Part shown: positions 10,293-19,788 of the stretch, piece after piece
How the letters are laid out: each line of letters opens with the position of its first letter
Numbering within the stretch: position 1 is the first letter of the stretch
DNA from: Halorarius litoreus
GTDB taxonomy: Archaea; Halobacteriota; Halobacteria; Halobacteriales; Haloarculaceae
Direction of reading: 5' to 3'
Assembly: GCF_024362405.1 (NCBI RefSeq)
Contig: NZ_CP101454.1
Span: 248,001 to 312,000, forward strand
Length of the DNA: 64,000 nucleotides
Program-made: the position numbers and the translations under genes
Notes under the pieces: generated by a model
What the model saw: only the letters and a program-made list of their open reading frames with translations
What the model was told of the DNA's origin: nothing
Database searches by the model: none

Positions 10293-12356
10293 ATGCTTCC
10301 GGTCACCGCCGTCGCCCACCTCGGACTCCTAGTGGTGTCCGCAGTCACGACGAGCGGGCTCGCAGTCGCTAGTTGGCGGCGACGGAGACAGCCCGGTGCG
10401 TGGCCGTTCGTCGGCCTCATGCTTGCGACGACCGTCTGGACCGTCAGCTACGCCGCCGGGCTGGTGACCCCGATGTACACCGCCCGGGTGTTCTGGGAAC
10501 AGATGCAGTGGTTCGGCATCCCGTTCGTCCCGCTGTTCCTCTTCCTGTTCTTCGTGACGTACGCCGGCTACGGCGAACTCGCAACCACCCGGACTGTCGT
10601 GGTGCTCGCGGTGGTGCCGGCGCTGACGTTCCTGCTCGTCTGGACGAACCCGCTCCACGACCTCGTCTGGCAGGGGACCGTCCTCCGGCGCACGAGTGGG
10701 CTCGTCGTCGCCTCGCAGACGTTCGGCCCGGGCTACTGGATGAACCTGTTCTACACGTACTTGCTCGTCGGCGGGAGCATCTGTCTGCTCGGCGTCGCCA
10801 TCTACCGCGAGACCCACCCGTTCTCGCGCACGTCGGCACTGCTCGCCGCAGGCATCATGGTCCCCCTCGTCGCCAACTTCGCGTCGGTGTTCTCGCTCGG
10901 CCCCGTCGAGGGGCTCGACATGACGCCGTACGCGTTCACCGTGACGGGGCTCGTGTTCTCGCGTGCCATCTTCGACCACCGGCTGTTCCGCCACTCGCCC
11001 GCGGTGTCGCGGCTCGGGCGACACTCGACGCTCGCCGCGCTCGAAGACGGCGTCCTCCTCGTCGACAGCGACGGGACGGTCGTCTCGGCCAACGACGCCG
11101 CCCACATCTTCGATGCCGACCCCGTCGGCCGACCCGTGGCGTCGCTGCTGCCGGTGCTCCCCGACGACGGCGACCAGCCGACGATGTGCACCATCGACGG
11201 CCGCAGCTACGAGGTGAGCGCATCGACCATCGGCGAGGGCGTACCCATCGGCACCGTCTACCTCCTGTACGACGTGACCGACCGGGAGCGGCGACTCGCC
11301 GAACTCCAGCGGCAGCGGGCCGAACTCGACACGCTCGCGGGCGTCAACGACATCATCCGGAGCGTCGGCCGCGTGCTCGTCACGTCGTCGACCCACGAGA
11401 CCATCCGCGAGGGGGTCTGTCACCAGTTGAGCGCGGCCGAGCCGTACACCGCGGCCCACTTCTCGTCGGAGGCACGTGCCGAGACCACCGTCGAGACCGT
11501 CCCCAGCTCGAAGCGGGAGGCCGAACCCGGAGCGGTTCGCATCGCAGTCCCCGTCGTCTACGGCGAGGCGACGTACGGCACGCTGTTCGTCGACCGGGCT
11601 CGCGACGACGACATCACCGACCGCGAACTCGCCATCCTCACGGAACTCGGAGAGAACGTCGGGATGGCGCTAAACGCCGCAGAGGCACGCCGCACGCTCC
11701 TCTCGGACTCGGTCGTCGTCATCGACTACTCGCTCACGGCCAACCAGTCGCTGCTGGCCGAAGCAGCCGCGGCCATGGGGACCGAACTCCAGTTGCGGGG
11801 GCTGGTTCCGCTCGACGGCGAGGCACTCCTCGTCTACGTCGAGGACGCAACGGACGACAAGGAGCGACTCGCGACCTGGTTCCGCGACCAGCCCACGGTC
11901 ACGGCGGTCAGGGAGGTGGGTGATACGGTCGAACTCCGGCTCACGGGGAACTCACCCCTCCACGTGCTCTCACAGCACGGGGTCCGCATCCTCTCGGCGA
12001 CGGCCGACATCGAGGGGTTCGTCGTCTCCGTCGAGACCGCGAGCGGCACCGGCGTCCGATCGCTCACCGACGCGCTCGAGTCCGTCGTCGGACGGGTGAG
12101 CGTGCTCGCGAAGCGCGAACGGACGAGCGCCGATGCCGAGGCGGGCGACCCAGCGGGAATGACCGACCGCCAGCGCGAGTCGCTGGCGTCGGCGTATCAC
12201 GCGGGCTACTTCTCGTGGCCGCGCGACAGTACCGCCGAGGAGGTCGCGGACGCGATGGACATCGCACCCTCGACGCTCCACAGCCACCTCCGCAAGGGGC
12301 AGGCCAAACTCGTCGAGTCGTATCTCGACGAGACAGACGACGAGCAGGGGCGCTAA
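10293..12356 (+). CDS. Membrane sensor-regulator with 7TM, PAS, GAF and Bat-type HTH domains
   Basis: A 687-residue multidomain protein. Residues 1-230 form seven or so hydrophobic helices like the histidine-kinase N-terminal 7TM module (FLFLFFVTYAGYG, FYTYLLVGGSICLLGVAIY). A PAS domain follows (ALEDGVLLVDSDGTVVSAND, near 250-345), then a GAF domain (about 355-475) and a bacterio-opsin-activator region. The C-terminus is an HTH_10 domain: MTDRQRESLASAYHAGYF, then STAEEVADAMDIAPSTLHSHLRKGQ. There is no kinase core, so the signal probably passes directly from membrane or ligand to DNA. It lies immediately upstream, in the same direction, of the giant surface operon at 12645. That makes it a candidate regulator of it, though position is the only evidence. 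Confidence 0.88.
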   Translation: MLPVTAVAHLGLLVVSAVTTSGLAVASWRRRRQPGAWPFVGLMLATTVWTVSYAAGLVTPMYTARVFWEQMQWFGIPFVPLFLFLFFVTYAGYGELATTRTVVVLAVVPALTFLLVWTNPLHDLVWQGTVLRRTSGLVVASQTFGPGYWMNLFYTYLLVGGSICLLGVAIYRETHPFSRTSALLAAGIMVPLVANFASVFSLGPVEGLDMTPYAFTVTGLVFSRAIFDHRLFRHSPAVSRLGRHSTLAALEDGVLLVDSDGTVVSANDAAHIFDADPVGRPVASLLPVLPDDGDQPTMCTIDGRSYEVSASTIGEGVPIGTVYLLYDVTDRERRLAELQRQRAELDTLAGVNDIIRSVGRVLVTSSTHETIREGVCHQLSAAEPYTAAHFSSEARAETTVETVPSSKREAEPGAVRIAVPVVYGEATYGTLFVDRARDDDITDRELAILTELGENVGMALNAAEARRTLLSDSVVVIDYSLTANQSLLAEAAAAMGTELQLRGLVPLDGEALLVYVEDATDDKERLATWFRDQPTVTAVREVGDTVELRLTGNSPLHVLSQHGVRILSATADIEGFVVSVETASGTGVRSLTDALESVVGRVSVLAKRERTSADAEAGDPAGMTDRQRESLASAYHAGYFSWPRDSTAEEVADAMDIAPSTLHSHLRKGQAKLVESYLDETDDEQGR

Positions 12357-12644
12357 ACGGCCCGTTAATCCGGCATTAAACCACCCGCCATGGCCCGTAC
12401 AGGCCGAATCAGGGCCCGGAGCAGCACGATCGCTCCGAACGACCGACCAGCAGTGCGTTCACCGCAACTCACCGCTCGAGACGGTCTGAGGCGGGGCTCC
12501 AGGGAGACACCAAGTACTTCGATACACGATTTAACTCCCCCTGCCCACACGGTGGGGTATGACAGGGGATTTATCAGTCGCCTACCGACTGCAACGGACT
12601 ACCTACCGGCGCGCATCTACGGGGACGCGTCACCCACGCCGACG
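12357..12644 (+). promoter_or_regulatory. Upstream region of the surface-protein operon with possible TATA element
   Basis: This 288-base gap separates the sensor gene from the chosen start of the giant surface protein. The frame of the giant gene is open through it, but the residues it would encode are Arg/Pro-rich and unlike a signal peptide. An AT-richer stretch, GATACACGATTTAACT near 12520-12536, and GGGGATTTATCAG near 12565 are the only plausible archaeal TATA-like elements in otherwise GC-rich DNA. I cannot choose between them. Confidence 0.35.
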
Positions 12645-15600
12645 ATGACCGGGGGACGAGCGGCACGGGGAGCTACAGCGGTGGTTTTCGCCCTCCTCAT
12701 GATACTCTCGCCCGCAGCGGCCAGCGTCTCGGTCCCGGTCGCCGACGGGGTGACCACGAACCAGGTTTCGAGCGTCGCGACCGGTGGTACCGTGAACGTC
12801 ACGGGGGCAGTCGTGTACGCGAGCGGCACGAACGCCAGCGGCGACACCGTCGGGGCCGCGCGGTCCTCGCTCGGTAGCCCGGGGGTCGTGCGCACGACCG
12901 CGGATGGGGGGTACTCGCTCGAGCTCTCGTCGAACGCGTCACACGAGATCGTGTACGCGCAGGGCGACGTGCAGAACGGAACCGATGTCTTCCCGCGCGA
13001 CGGCTCGGTCGACCTCTACGCGCTCGGGAACGTGACGGTCGGCACGAACGACATCGACCTCGGCCGGGCGAGCCTGCCTACCGGCTACGTCGTCGACGTG
13101 TTCGTGAACGACACGAACGGCGACCCCGTCGAGGGCGCGCAGGTCGCGTTCATCCACCGCAACCAGACGGCCGGCGGGACCGCGGCGTGGGGCAACGCGA
13201 CGAGTGCCGACGGCCACGTCTACCCCTATCAGGACCCGGAGAGTCCGACGAACCCAGGCCTGGAGCTGGCGGGCACCGTGCAGGTGCTCGTCTTGCCGCC
13301 CAACAACTTCGAACAGCCGATCGTGCGGAACCTGACCGTCAACTCATCGAGAGACATCACGGTCACGCTCCCGGCGCCACCGGGCGGGAACCTGACGGTC
13401 GACGACGCTGGTGTCGCGGACCATGTCAACACCAGCTTCGTCGTGCGAAACGAGAGCGACGTCGACCAGAACGCCACGTACTACTGGTCGTTCGGCGACG
13501 GCGAGCAGGTACGGACGGAAGGAAACACGACCTCACATCTGTACCGTAGCCCCGGGACGTACACGGTTCAGCTCAACGTTGCCAACGATAGCACGGAAAC
13601 CCTCTATTACTCCGAGACGGTCGACGTCACGGTTCCCGCGGCCGGAACTGCCGACCTCGTCGTTGACCCGAATCCGGCGAGCATCACGGAGAACGTCTCG
13701 TTCCGGGTGAAGAACGTCTCGCTGCCCGTCGACCAGAACGTCAGCTTCTACAACTGGGAGTTCGGCGATGGTGGGGTCGGCTCTACCCAGGTGAACAACA
13801 CCACACACGCGTACACGAACGGAGGTACGTACACCGTGGAAGTGACCGCACGGAACCAGACCGAGCGGCTGTTGTTCACGCTCTCAAGGAACGTCACCGT
13901 CGGCTCCGGTGATGGCGCGCCAGCCGACGGTGGTGACGGTGGCGGCGGAACCGCCGCCGATCCGTGGCCCACCTTCGGTCAAAACGCGGCGCGGACGGGC
14001 TACAACCCCGGTATCGCCGGGCCACAATCCGAGCCGTCCGAGATCTGGAGCGTCCGCGTCGACGAACGGACGACCGGCACCCCCGCGATCGTCGACGGCG
14101 TCGCCTACGTCTCGACCGGCGGGTACGATTACAACACCGACGAGTCGATTGGCCGGCTCTACGGGTTCGACACCGCCTCGGGCGGCGAACTGCTGAACGT
14201 CAGCCTCCCGAGCGCCGCGAGTTCGACGCCGACCGTCGCGAACGGCGTCGTCTACGTCGGCACCGAGAACGGCCGGGTCTTCGGCTACACGACGACCGGG
14301 ACGGAGGCGTTCAACGTCTCGCTGCTGACCGGCCCCGGAACAGGGGTGCGTTCGGTCGCGGCCGACGACGGCCGCCTCTACGTCACGTCGACCACCGGCT
14401 CGTTCTCCTACTGGCACGCGTACGACCCGAACGGGACGCAGGTGTGGAGCCTGTCGACCCAGCTCCCGAACGTTCGCGCACCCGCGGTCGACGGTGGCAC
14501 GGTGTACGTCGCGGTCAACGACAGCCTTCGAGCCGTCGGCGCGAGCGACGGGGCGACGGACTGGTCGGCGTCTCACTCCGGTGAACTCGTCGGGAGCGCA
14601 CCATCCGTCGCCGGCGACTACGTCTACCACGTCGGCGTCGCGGCCGACAACCAGAGCTACACCGGAACGCAGAGTCGCCGGAACGCGACGCTGTACGCCC
14701 ACTACACGGCGAACGGCTCGCTCGCGTGGGCGAAACCGATCACGACCTACATCGACCAGTACCGCGACGACACGAATCGCGGCTTCCTGAACCGGACGGC
14801 TGCGACCGTGCCTGCGGTCGTCGACGGCACGGTGTACGTCGGCGGCGACCGGCTGTACGCGTTCGACGCGACCACCGGCACGCCACAGAGCGAGTACGAC
14901 TTCGGCGAGACCGTCGCTCCACGGCGGGCCGACGCGCTGGCTGCGACCGACACGGGAACGCTCTACGCGACGTTCAAGGGCGTCACCGTCCAGGAAGAGC
15001 CGGACAGCGTCTACGCCTTCCGGAACGGGCAGGAGGTCTGGAACTGGTCGGACTTCCGCTACGGCCTCTCCCACCCGAGCGCGGCCAACGAGACGCTGTT
15101 GCTCACCACGGACCGGGCCATCCTCGCGCTCAGCACCGCCGAGCCGCCCGAGCCGAACCAGCCGCCGGACGCGGTCCTCGGCGCGAACCGGACGAGCGTG
15201 CGGGTCGGCGACCCCGTCAGGCTCGACGGCACGGACTCGATCGACCCCGACGGCAGCATCATCGAGTACCGCTGGGACACCGACGGTGACGGCACCACCG
15301 ACACGACGACCCAGTCACCGAACGACACGGTGGTCGTCAGCTACCAGAGCGCCGGGTCGTACGACGCGACGCTGACGGCCGTGGACAACGACAGCGCGAC
15401 CGATTCGGACACCATGACCATCACGGTCCAGTCCGACGTCACGCCCACCACCGGCGCGTGGCCGCAGTTCCACTACGACACCGCGAACGGTGGGTACAAC
15501 GCCTCCGCGGTCGGACCGGCCGGACCCGTGGAGATCGAGTGGAAGGAGAGCGCATCCTCGCTAAATCCCCACGCCCCGGTCGTCTGGAACGGCCGGCTCT

Positions 15601-18600
15601 ACAACACCGGTGACGAACGGCTGAACGCCTACAACGCGTCGACTGGACAGTTGGAGTGGGGAACTGATCTCACGCCCACGAACCACGAGTACTTCGACGA
15701 CCGCTTCGACCTCACCTCCTCGGCGACCGTCGTCGACGGGGTGGCGTACGTCGGTGCGTTCTGGAACGACAGCAGTACGGATACGGCGTACGAAATCGTG
15801 TACGCCGTCGACGCGACCACGGGGAACGAGCTGTGGAACGTCTCCCGACCCGTGGACTACGGCGGCTTCTTCGACGACGGCCTCACCGTCGCCGAGCCGA
15901 AGGTCACAGACGGCAAGATCATCGTCACGAGTGCACCCAGCGACAGCGTGTTCGTGCTCGACGCTGGGGGCGACCACGCCGAACTGTGGAACGACACGCT
16001 GCAGGACCGCAACCCGGGAGAGGTGCTCGCACCGCCCGCAGTCTCGAACGGTCGGGTGTTCGTCACCCAGGGCTGGGACAGCGGCGGACGGGGCTACATC
16101 TACGCGTTCAACCTCACGACCGGTGCCTACCTCTGGAGTGACTACCTCGGCTTCAACTACGACGGCGCCGCGCCTACCGCCGCAAACGGTACGGTGTACG
16201 TCGCGCGCGACGGCGACTCGACGCTCGCGTACGACGCCGCGACGGGCACCGAACAGTGGTCGTCGAGCGTCGACGGCTACGCCGGCGAAGAGAGCGCCCC
16301 CGCCGTCACCGAGAGCCTCGTCATCGTCGGCAAGGGATTCACCGCCCAGCGCGCTGCCGGCATCAGCGGCGGCGTCCGCGCGTTCGACCGCGACACCGGC
16401 GCGCTCGTCTGGGAGCACAACGCCTCGGACGCGGTTGCTGGCGCGCCCGCCGTCGCCGGAACCCGCGTCTACTTCGGCGCGTACGACGGGACAGTGTACG
16501 GGCTCGACGTCGCGACCGGTTCGGAGCGGTGGACCTACCAGCTCCCGACCGGAGACCGCGACTCCGTGCCCGTCATCGTCGCACCCGCCGTCGTCAACGG
16601 CACGCTGTTCATCCGCTCGGGCACGAACGGGCTCGTGAACCGCGCGCTGTTCGCCATCACGGACGCGACGGCGTCCGGCGCGTTCGACGCCGACCTCGTC
16701 GCGAGCCCGCAACCCGCGTACGCGAACGTGACGAACGTGACGCTCTCGCTCGCGAACGCGAGCGGGACGACACCCGACAGCTACGAGTGGGACTTCGGCG
16801 ACGGCACGACCGCGTCGACGACCCACCCGGACGCGAACGCGAGCCACGTCTACGGCGCGCCGGGCACGTACACCGCCCGTGTCACCGCCTACGACACCAA
16901 CGGCACGCTGATCGCCAGCGACGAGACGACCGTCGAGGTGCGACAGCCCTCGGGCGTCCTCATCGCGACGCCGACGACGGCCGACGTGAACGTCACGAAC
17001 GTCTCGTTCCGGCTGGTGAACGTCACCGGCGCCTCGCCGCAGTTCTACTCGTGGGACCTCGACGGCGACGGCCAGTTCGAGGACTCGACGGCCCACCCGA
17101 ACAACACCACGAACTACACGTACGCGCGACTGCTCGGGGCGACGACGGCGCGCGTCGTCGTCTCGGACGACGACGAACAGTTCCTGTTCGACGCGACCGA
17201 GGTCGTCGACGTGGTCGACCGGATTCCGCCCGTCGCCCGCGCGACGGCGCCCACGTCGGTGAAGGCGACACAACAGTTCACCGTCGACGCGAGCAACTCG
17301 ACGGACAACCACCGCATCGCGAACTACACATTCGACCCCGACAACGGGAGCGCGGTGACCCAGCCCGGCGCGACCGCGACGGTGTCGTTCGCGACGGCCG
17401 GCAACCACACGGTGAACGTCACCGTAACGGACGCCAGCGGCAACACGAACACCACCGCTGTCGACGTGTTCGTGCGTGAGGCCCCGGACCTGACTGTCGA
17501 CGTGGCCGCACCGCCGACCCAGCAACTCGGCTCGGGGGCGACCGCGACGCTCACGGTCCACAACAACGGGACCGACGACGCGACCGGCGTGCAGGTGCGG
17601 CTGAACACGAGCGCCCGCGTGAGCTACTACCGGACGTCGCAGGCGTCGTACGACCGCTCGGTCGGCGACCTCGCACCCGGCGAATCGACGACCGTGACGG
17701 TCGACTTCACCGACTGGGCCGACGACAACGTCAGTAGCTCGCGGCCGCGCGTCGACCTCCTCGCGACGGTCGACCCCGGTGACACGGTCGCGGAGAGCGA
17801 CGAGACGAACAACGTCGCAGAGAACGCGACAGACGTCGGGTACAGCGACCTGTATGCGTACGTCTACGTCCCGTACCGGACCATTCCGAGCGACACCGAG
17901 AGCGTGTCGCTCCGGTTCTACAACGACGGGAGTCTGCCGAGCCCGACGCACAACGCCACCGTCTCGTTCGGCGACGACTCACAGAACGTGACGGTGACGG
18001 TGCCCGAGATCGACGACGGCGACCGGTACGAGACGACGCTGAACCACACGTTCGCCGCGGGACGCAACACCGTGCGGGTGAACGTCACTGACGACCCACG
18101 GCTGCGGGGCAACGTCGACACCGACACCACGCGGACGGCGGCGTTCACGTTCCGACTGGAGCGGTTCAGGGTGCCGGACACCGTCGAGCGCGACGAGACG
18201 TTCTACGTCTACGCCTCCGGACGAGCGAACTACGACGCCGACCAGAACGCGACCATCGAGCTCCCCGACGGGCTGGAGCTGACCGACCGCTACCCGCGGA
18301 CGCAGAACCGCACCGAGGACAGCTACCACACCTACCGGTGGGAGGTCCGCGCGGTGAACGAGAGCGGCGCCCAGCCGTTCACGGTGAACGTCACCGGCGC
18401 CTCCCGGAACCTGACTGACGAGGTGTCGACGACCATCGAGGTGTTGCCGCCACGGATCCGTCTCGAGAACTCGACGTCGGTCGCCATCACGGACAACGGC
18501 ACCGAGACGACAAGCCTCGACCTACGCGGGGAGACGACGTACGACCATTCGCTGTCGTTCAGCGCACAACTCGGCCCGCAGGGCCGGACGCTCGACGGCC

Positions 18601-19787
18601 TCGAGTACCTGTTCGACTACCCGAACTACTGTGTCGAGCAGACGACTTCGCCGATGCTCGCGGCGCTGAACACCGACCAGTACTACCGGGAGAACCCCGC
18701 GCCAGGCGGCTACAACCGGGGGAAGGTCAACGACAGCGTCGCCATCGGCGTCGAGCGGATGACGACCGGCGACAACGCCCAACACGCGAACGGCGCGTGG
18801 AGCATGTACGGGGACGACCCGCGCGGCGACATGTACTACACGGCGTACGCGCTGTTCGGCGTCGGCTCGGTCGCCGCCGACTCCGTCCAGGGGTCGCGGC
18901 CGGGCGTCGCCGCCGACCTCTCGACGGCGGACTTCAACCAGACGGTGTTCTGGCTCGAGGACAACCAGGAGACGGACGGCCGGCTCGCCAACGACAAGTT
19001 CTACTTCGAGGACGACGCCGCGATGACCGGCTTCGGCCTCGTGGCACTGGAGCGTGCGGGCCCGTACAACGCCTCGGCGACCGCCGCGGCCGACGGGGTG
19101 CGCGCGAACGCCACCGCGTACCTCGTCGGCGCGCAGAACGCCGACGGTTCGTGGGGCGACGGCGAGAGCAACGCCATGTCCACCGCGCTCGCGGTGTGGG
19201 GGCTCGCGGAGTCGGGCGTCGACACCCCGGCGGTGAACGCGGCCATCGCGGACGGCTCCGCGTGGCTCGTCGCCAACCAGAACAGCGCAGGCGCGTGGAC
19301 CGAGTCGCGGTCGGGCTCGTGGCGCGCGACCGGTACGACCAGCGAGACGACCGCCTACGCGGTGCTCGCGCTGAACGCCACGGGCGTGCCCGCCTCGAAC
19401 CAGACGATCTCGGAGGGGACCACGTTCCTCGTCGCCACCTACGACAACAGCGGGTCGTGGGGCTACACGCGAGCGAGCGCCGTCGCCATCGAGACGCTGC
19501 TCACGCTCGGCGTCGAAGGGACCAGCCCCTCGCAGAACGTCACCGTGAAGTTCGGGAACGCCTCGAACCCGGCGCTCGTCACCAAGACCGTCACCGTCGA
19601 CGACGGGACGCCGCGGGCGACCGTCACGCTGTCCGACGGCGAGCTCGCGACCCTGCGAGCCGCCCGCGGAACCGGGCCACCCATCCAGGTGACCGTCGAG
19701 GCGGAAGGGTCCGGCCAGCTCGTGGTCGGCCTCGAGAACGACCAGGTCGTCAACGCCGACGAGTACGAAGCGAACGGAGGTGCCTGA
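12645..19787 (+). CDS. Giant secreted PKD/PQQ-propeller/CARDB protein with alpha-2-macroglobulin-like thioester domain
   Basis: A 2380-residue exported protein. A Sec-type signal (VVFALLMILSPAAAS) supports ATG 12645. A carboxypeptidase-regulatory-like start is followed by PKD modules near 278 (YYWSFGDG) and 369 (YNWEFGDG). A PQQ-type beta-propeller starts at 439 (DPWPTFGQNAARTGY), then a PKD near 876, a second propeller from 937, and PKDs near 1381, 1468 and 1560. CARDB-like domains span about 1615-1830. A macroglobulin-like strand region precedes an alpha/alpha toroid at about 1980-2300. The toroid opens with LDGLEYLFDYPNYCVEQTTS, the C-x-E-Q signature of alpha-2-macroglobulin/complement thioester domains, and C1996 is the only cysteine I see in the whole protein. 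N-x-S/T sequons are very frequent. There is no C-terminal anchor. Its stop is followed at once by the dockerin gene. Role inferred: surface-exposed binding or covalent capture. Confidence 0.85.
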   Translation: MTGGRAARGATAVVFALLMILSPAAASVSVPVADGVTTNQVSSVATGGTVNVTGAVVYASGTNASGDTVGAARSSLGSPGVVRTTADGGYSLELSSNASHEIVYAQGDVQNGTDVFPRDGSVDLYALGNVTVGTNDIDLGRASLPTGYVVDVFVNDTNGDPVEGAQVAFIHRNQTAGGTAAWGNATSADGHVYPYQDPESPTNPGLELAGTVQVLVLPPNNFEQPIVRNLTVNSSRDITVTLPAPPGGNLTVDDAGVADHVNTSFVVRNESDVDQNATYYWSFGDGEQVRTEGNTTSHLYRSPGTYTVQLNVANDSTETLYYSETVDVTVPAAGTADLVVDPNPASITENVSFRVKNVSLPVDQNVSFYNWEFGDGGVGSTQVNNTTHAYTNGGTYTVEVTARNQTERLLFTLSRNVTVGSGDGAPADGGDGGGGTAADPWPTFGQNAARTGYNPGIAGPQSEPSEIWSVRVDERTTGTPAIVDGVAYVSTGGYDYNTDESIGRLYGFDTASGGELLNVSLPSAASSTPTVANGVVYVGTENGRVFGYTTTGTEAFNVSLLTGPGTGVRSVAADDGRLYVTSTTGSFSYWHAYDPNGTQVWSLSTQLPNVRAPAVDGGTVYVAVNDSLRAVGASDGATDWSASHSGELVGSAPSVAGDYVYHVGVAADNQSYTGTQSRRNATLYAHYTANGSLAWAKPITTYIDQYRDDTNRGFLNRTAATVPAVVDGTVYVGGDRLYAFDATTGTPQSEYDFGETVAPRRADALAATDTGTLYATFKGVTVQEEPDSVYAFRNGQEVWNWSDFRYGLSHPSAANETLLLTTDRAILALSTAEPPEPNQPPDAVLGANRTSVRVGDPVRLDGTDSIDPDGSIIEYRWDTDGDGTTDTTTQSPNDTVVVSYQSAGSYDATLTAVDNDSATDSDTMTITVQSDVTPTTGAWPQFHYDTANGGYNASAVGPAGPVEIEWKESASSLNPHAPVVWNGRLYNTGDERLNAYNASTGQLEWGTDLTPTNHEYFDDRFDLTSSATVVDGVAYVGAFWNDSSTDTAYEIVYAVDATTGNELWNVSRPVDYGGFFDDGLTVAEPKVTDGKIIVTSAPSDSVFVLDAGGDHAELWNDTLQDRNPGEVLAPPAVSNGRVFVTQGWDSGGRGYIYAFNLTTGAYLWSDYLGFNYDGAAPTAANGTVYVARDGDSTLAYDAATGTEQWSSSVDGYAGEESAPAVTESLVIVGKGFTAQRAAGISGGVRAFDRDTGALVWEHNASDAVAGAPAVAGTRVYFGAYDGTVYGLDVATGSERWTYQLPTGDRDSVPVIVAPAVVNGTLFIRSGTNGLVNRALFAITDATASGAFDADLVASPQPAYANVTNVTLSLANASGTTPDSYEWDFGDGTTASTTHPDANASHVYGAPGTYTARVTAYDTNGTLIASDETTVEVRQPSGVLIATPTTADVNVTNVSFRLVNVTGASPQFYSWDLDGDGQFEDSTAHPNNTTNYTYARLLGATTARVVVSDDDEQFLFDATEVVDVVDRIPPVARATAPTSVKATQQFTVDASNSTDNHRIANYTFDPDNGSAVTQPGATATVSFATAGNHTVNVTVTDASGNTNTTAVDVFVREAPDLTVDVAAPPTQQLGSGATATLTVHNNGTDDATGVQVRLNTSARVSYYRTSQASYDRSVGDLAPGESTTVTVDFTDWADDNVSSSRPRVDLLATVDPGDTVAESDETNNVAENATDVGYSDLYAYVYVPYRTIPSDTESVSLRFYNDGSLPSPTHNATVSFGDDSQNVTVTVPEIDDGDRYETTLNHTFAAGRNTVRVNVTDDPRLRGNVDTDTTRTAAFTFRLERFRVPDTVERDETFYVYASGRANYDADQNATIELPDGLELTDRYPRTQNRTEDSYHTYRWEVRAVNESGAQPFTVNVTGASRNLTDEVSTTIEVLPPRIRLENSTSVAITDNGTETTSLDLRGETTYDHSLSFSAQLGPQGRTLDGLEYLFDYPNYCVEQTTSPMLAALNTDQYYRENPAPGGYNRGKVNDSVAIGVERMTTGDNAQHANGAWSMYGDDPRGDMYYTAYALFGVGSVAADSVQGSRPGVAADLSTADFNQTVFWLEDNQETDGRLANDKFYFEDDAAMTGFGLVALERAGPYNASATAAADGVRANATAYLVGAQNADGSWGDGESNAMSTALAVWGLAESGVDTPAVNAAIADGSAWLVANQNSAGAWTESRSGSWRATGTTSETTAYAVLALNATGVPASNQTISEGTTFLVATYDNSGSWGYTRASAVAIETLLTLGVEGTSPSQNVTVKFGNASNPALVTKTVTVDDGTPRATVTLSDGELATLRAARGTGPPIQVTVEAEGSGQLVVGLENDQVVNADEYEANGGA

Positions 19788-19788
19788 G

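Noticed and set aside
12390-12644. An 85-codon N-terminal extension of the giant protein
   Set aside because: The extension is Arg/Pro-rich and would bury the signal peptide, which begins just after ATG 12645.
13959-16680. PQQ-dependent dehydrogenase activity for the propeller regions
   Set aside because: The repeats have the W-rich propeller pattern, but the PQQ- and calcium-binding residues and the disulfide of alcohol dehydrogenases are absent; they are more likely structural or binding propellers.
15561-17951. A 796-codon open frame on the minus strand inside the giant surface gene
   Set aside because: It is Arg/Val-rich without any motif and mirrors the biased codon use of the coding strand; high GC makes long opposite-strand frames common here.
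18580-19560. Toroid of the giant protein as a terpene cyclase or prenyltransferase
   Set aside because: There is no DxDD or zinc-binding set, while the C-x-E-Q thioester motif stands at the expected place for a macroglobulin domain.
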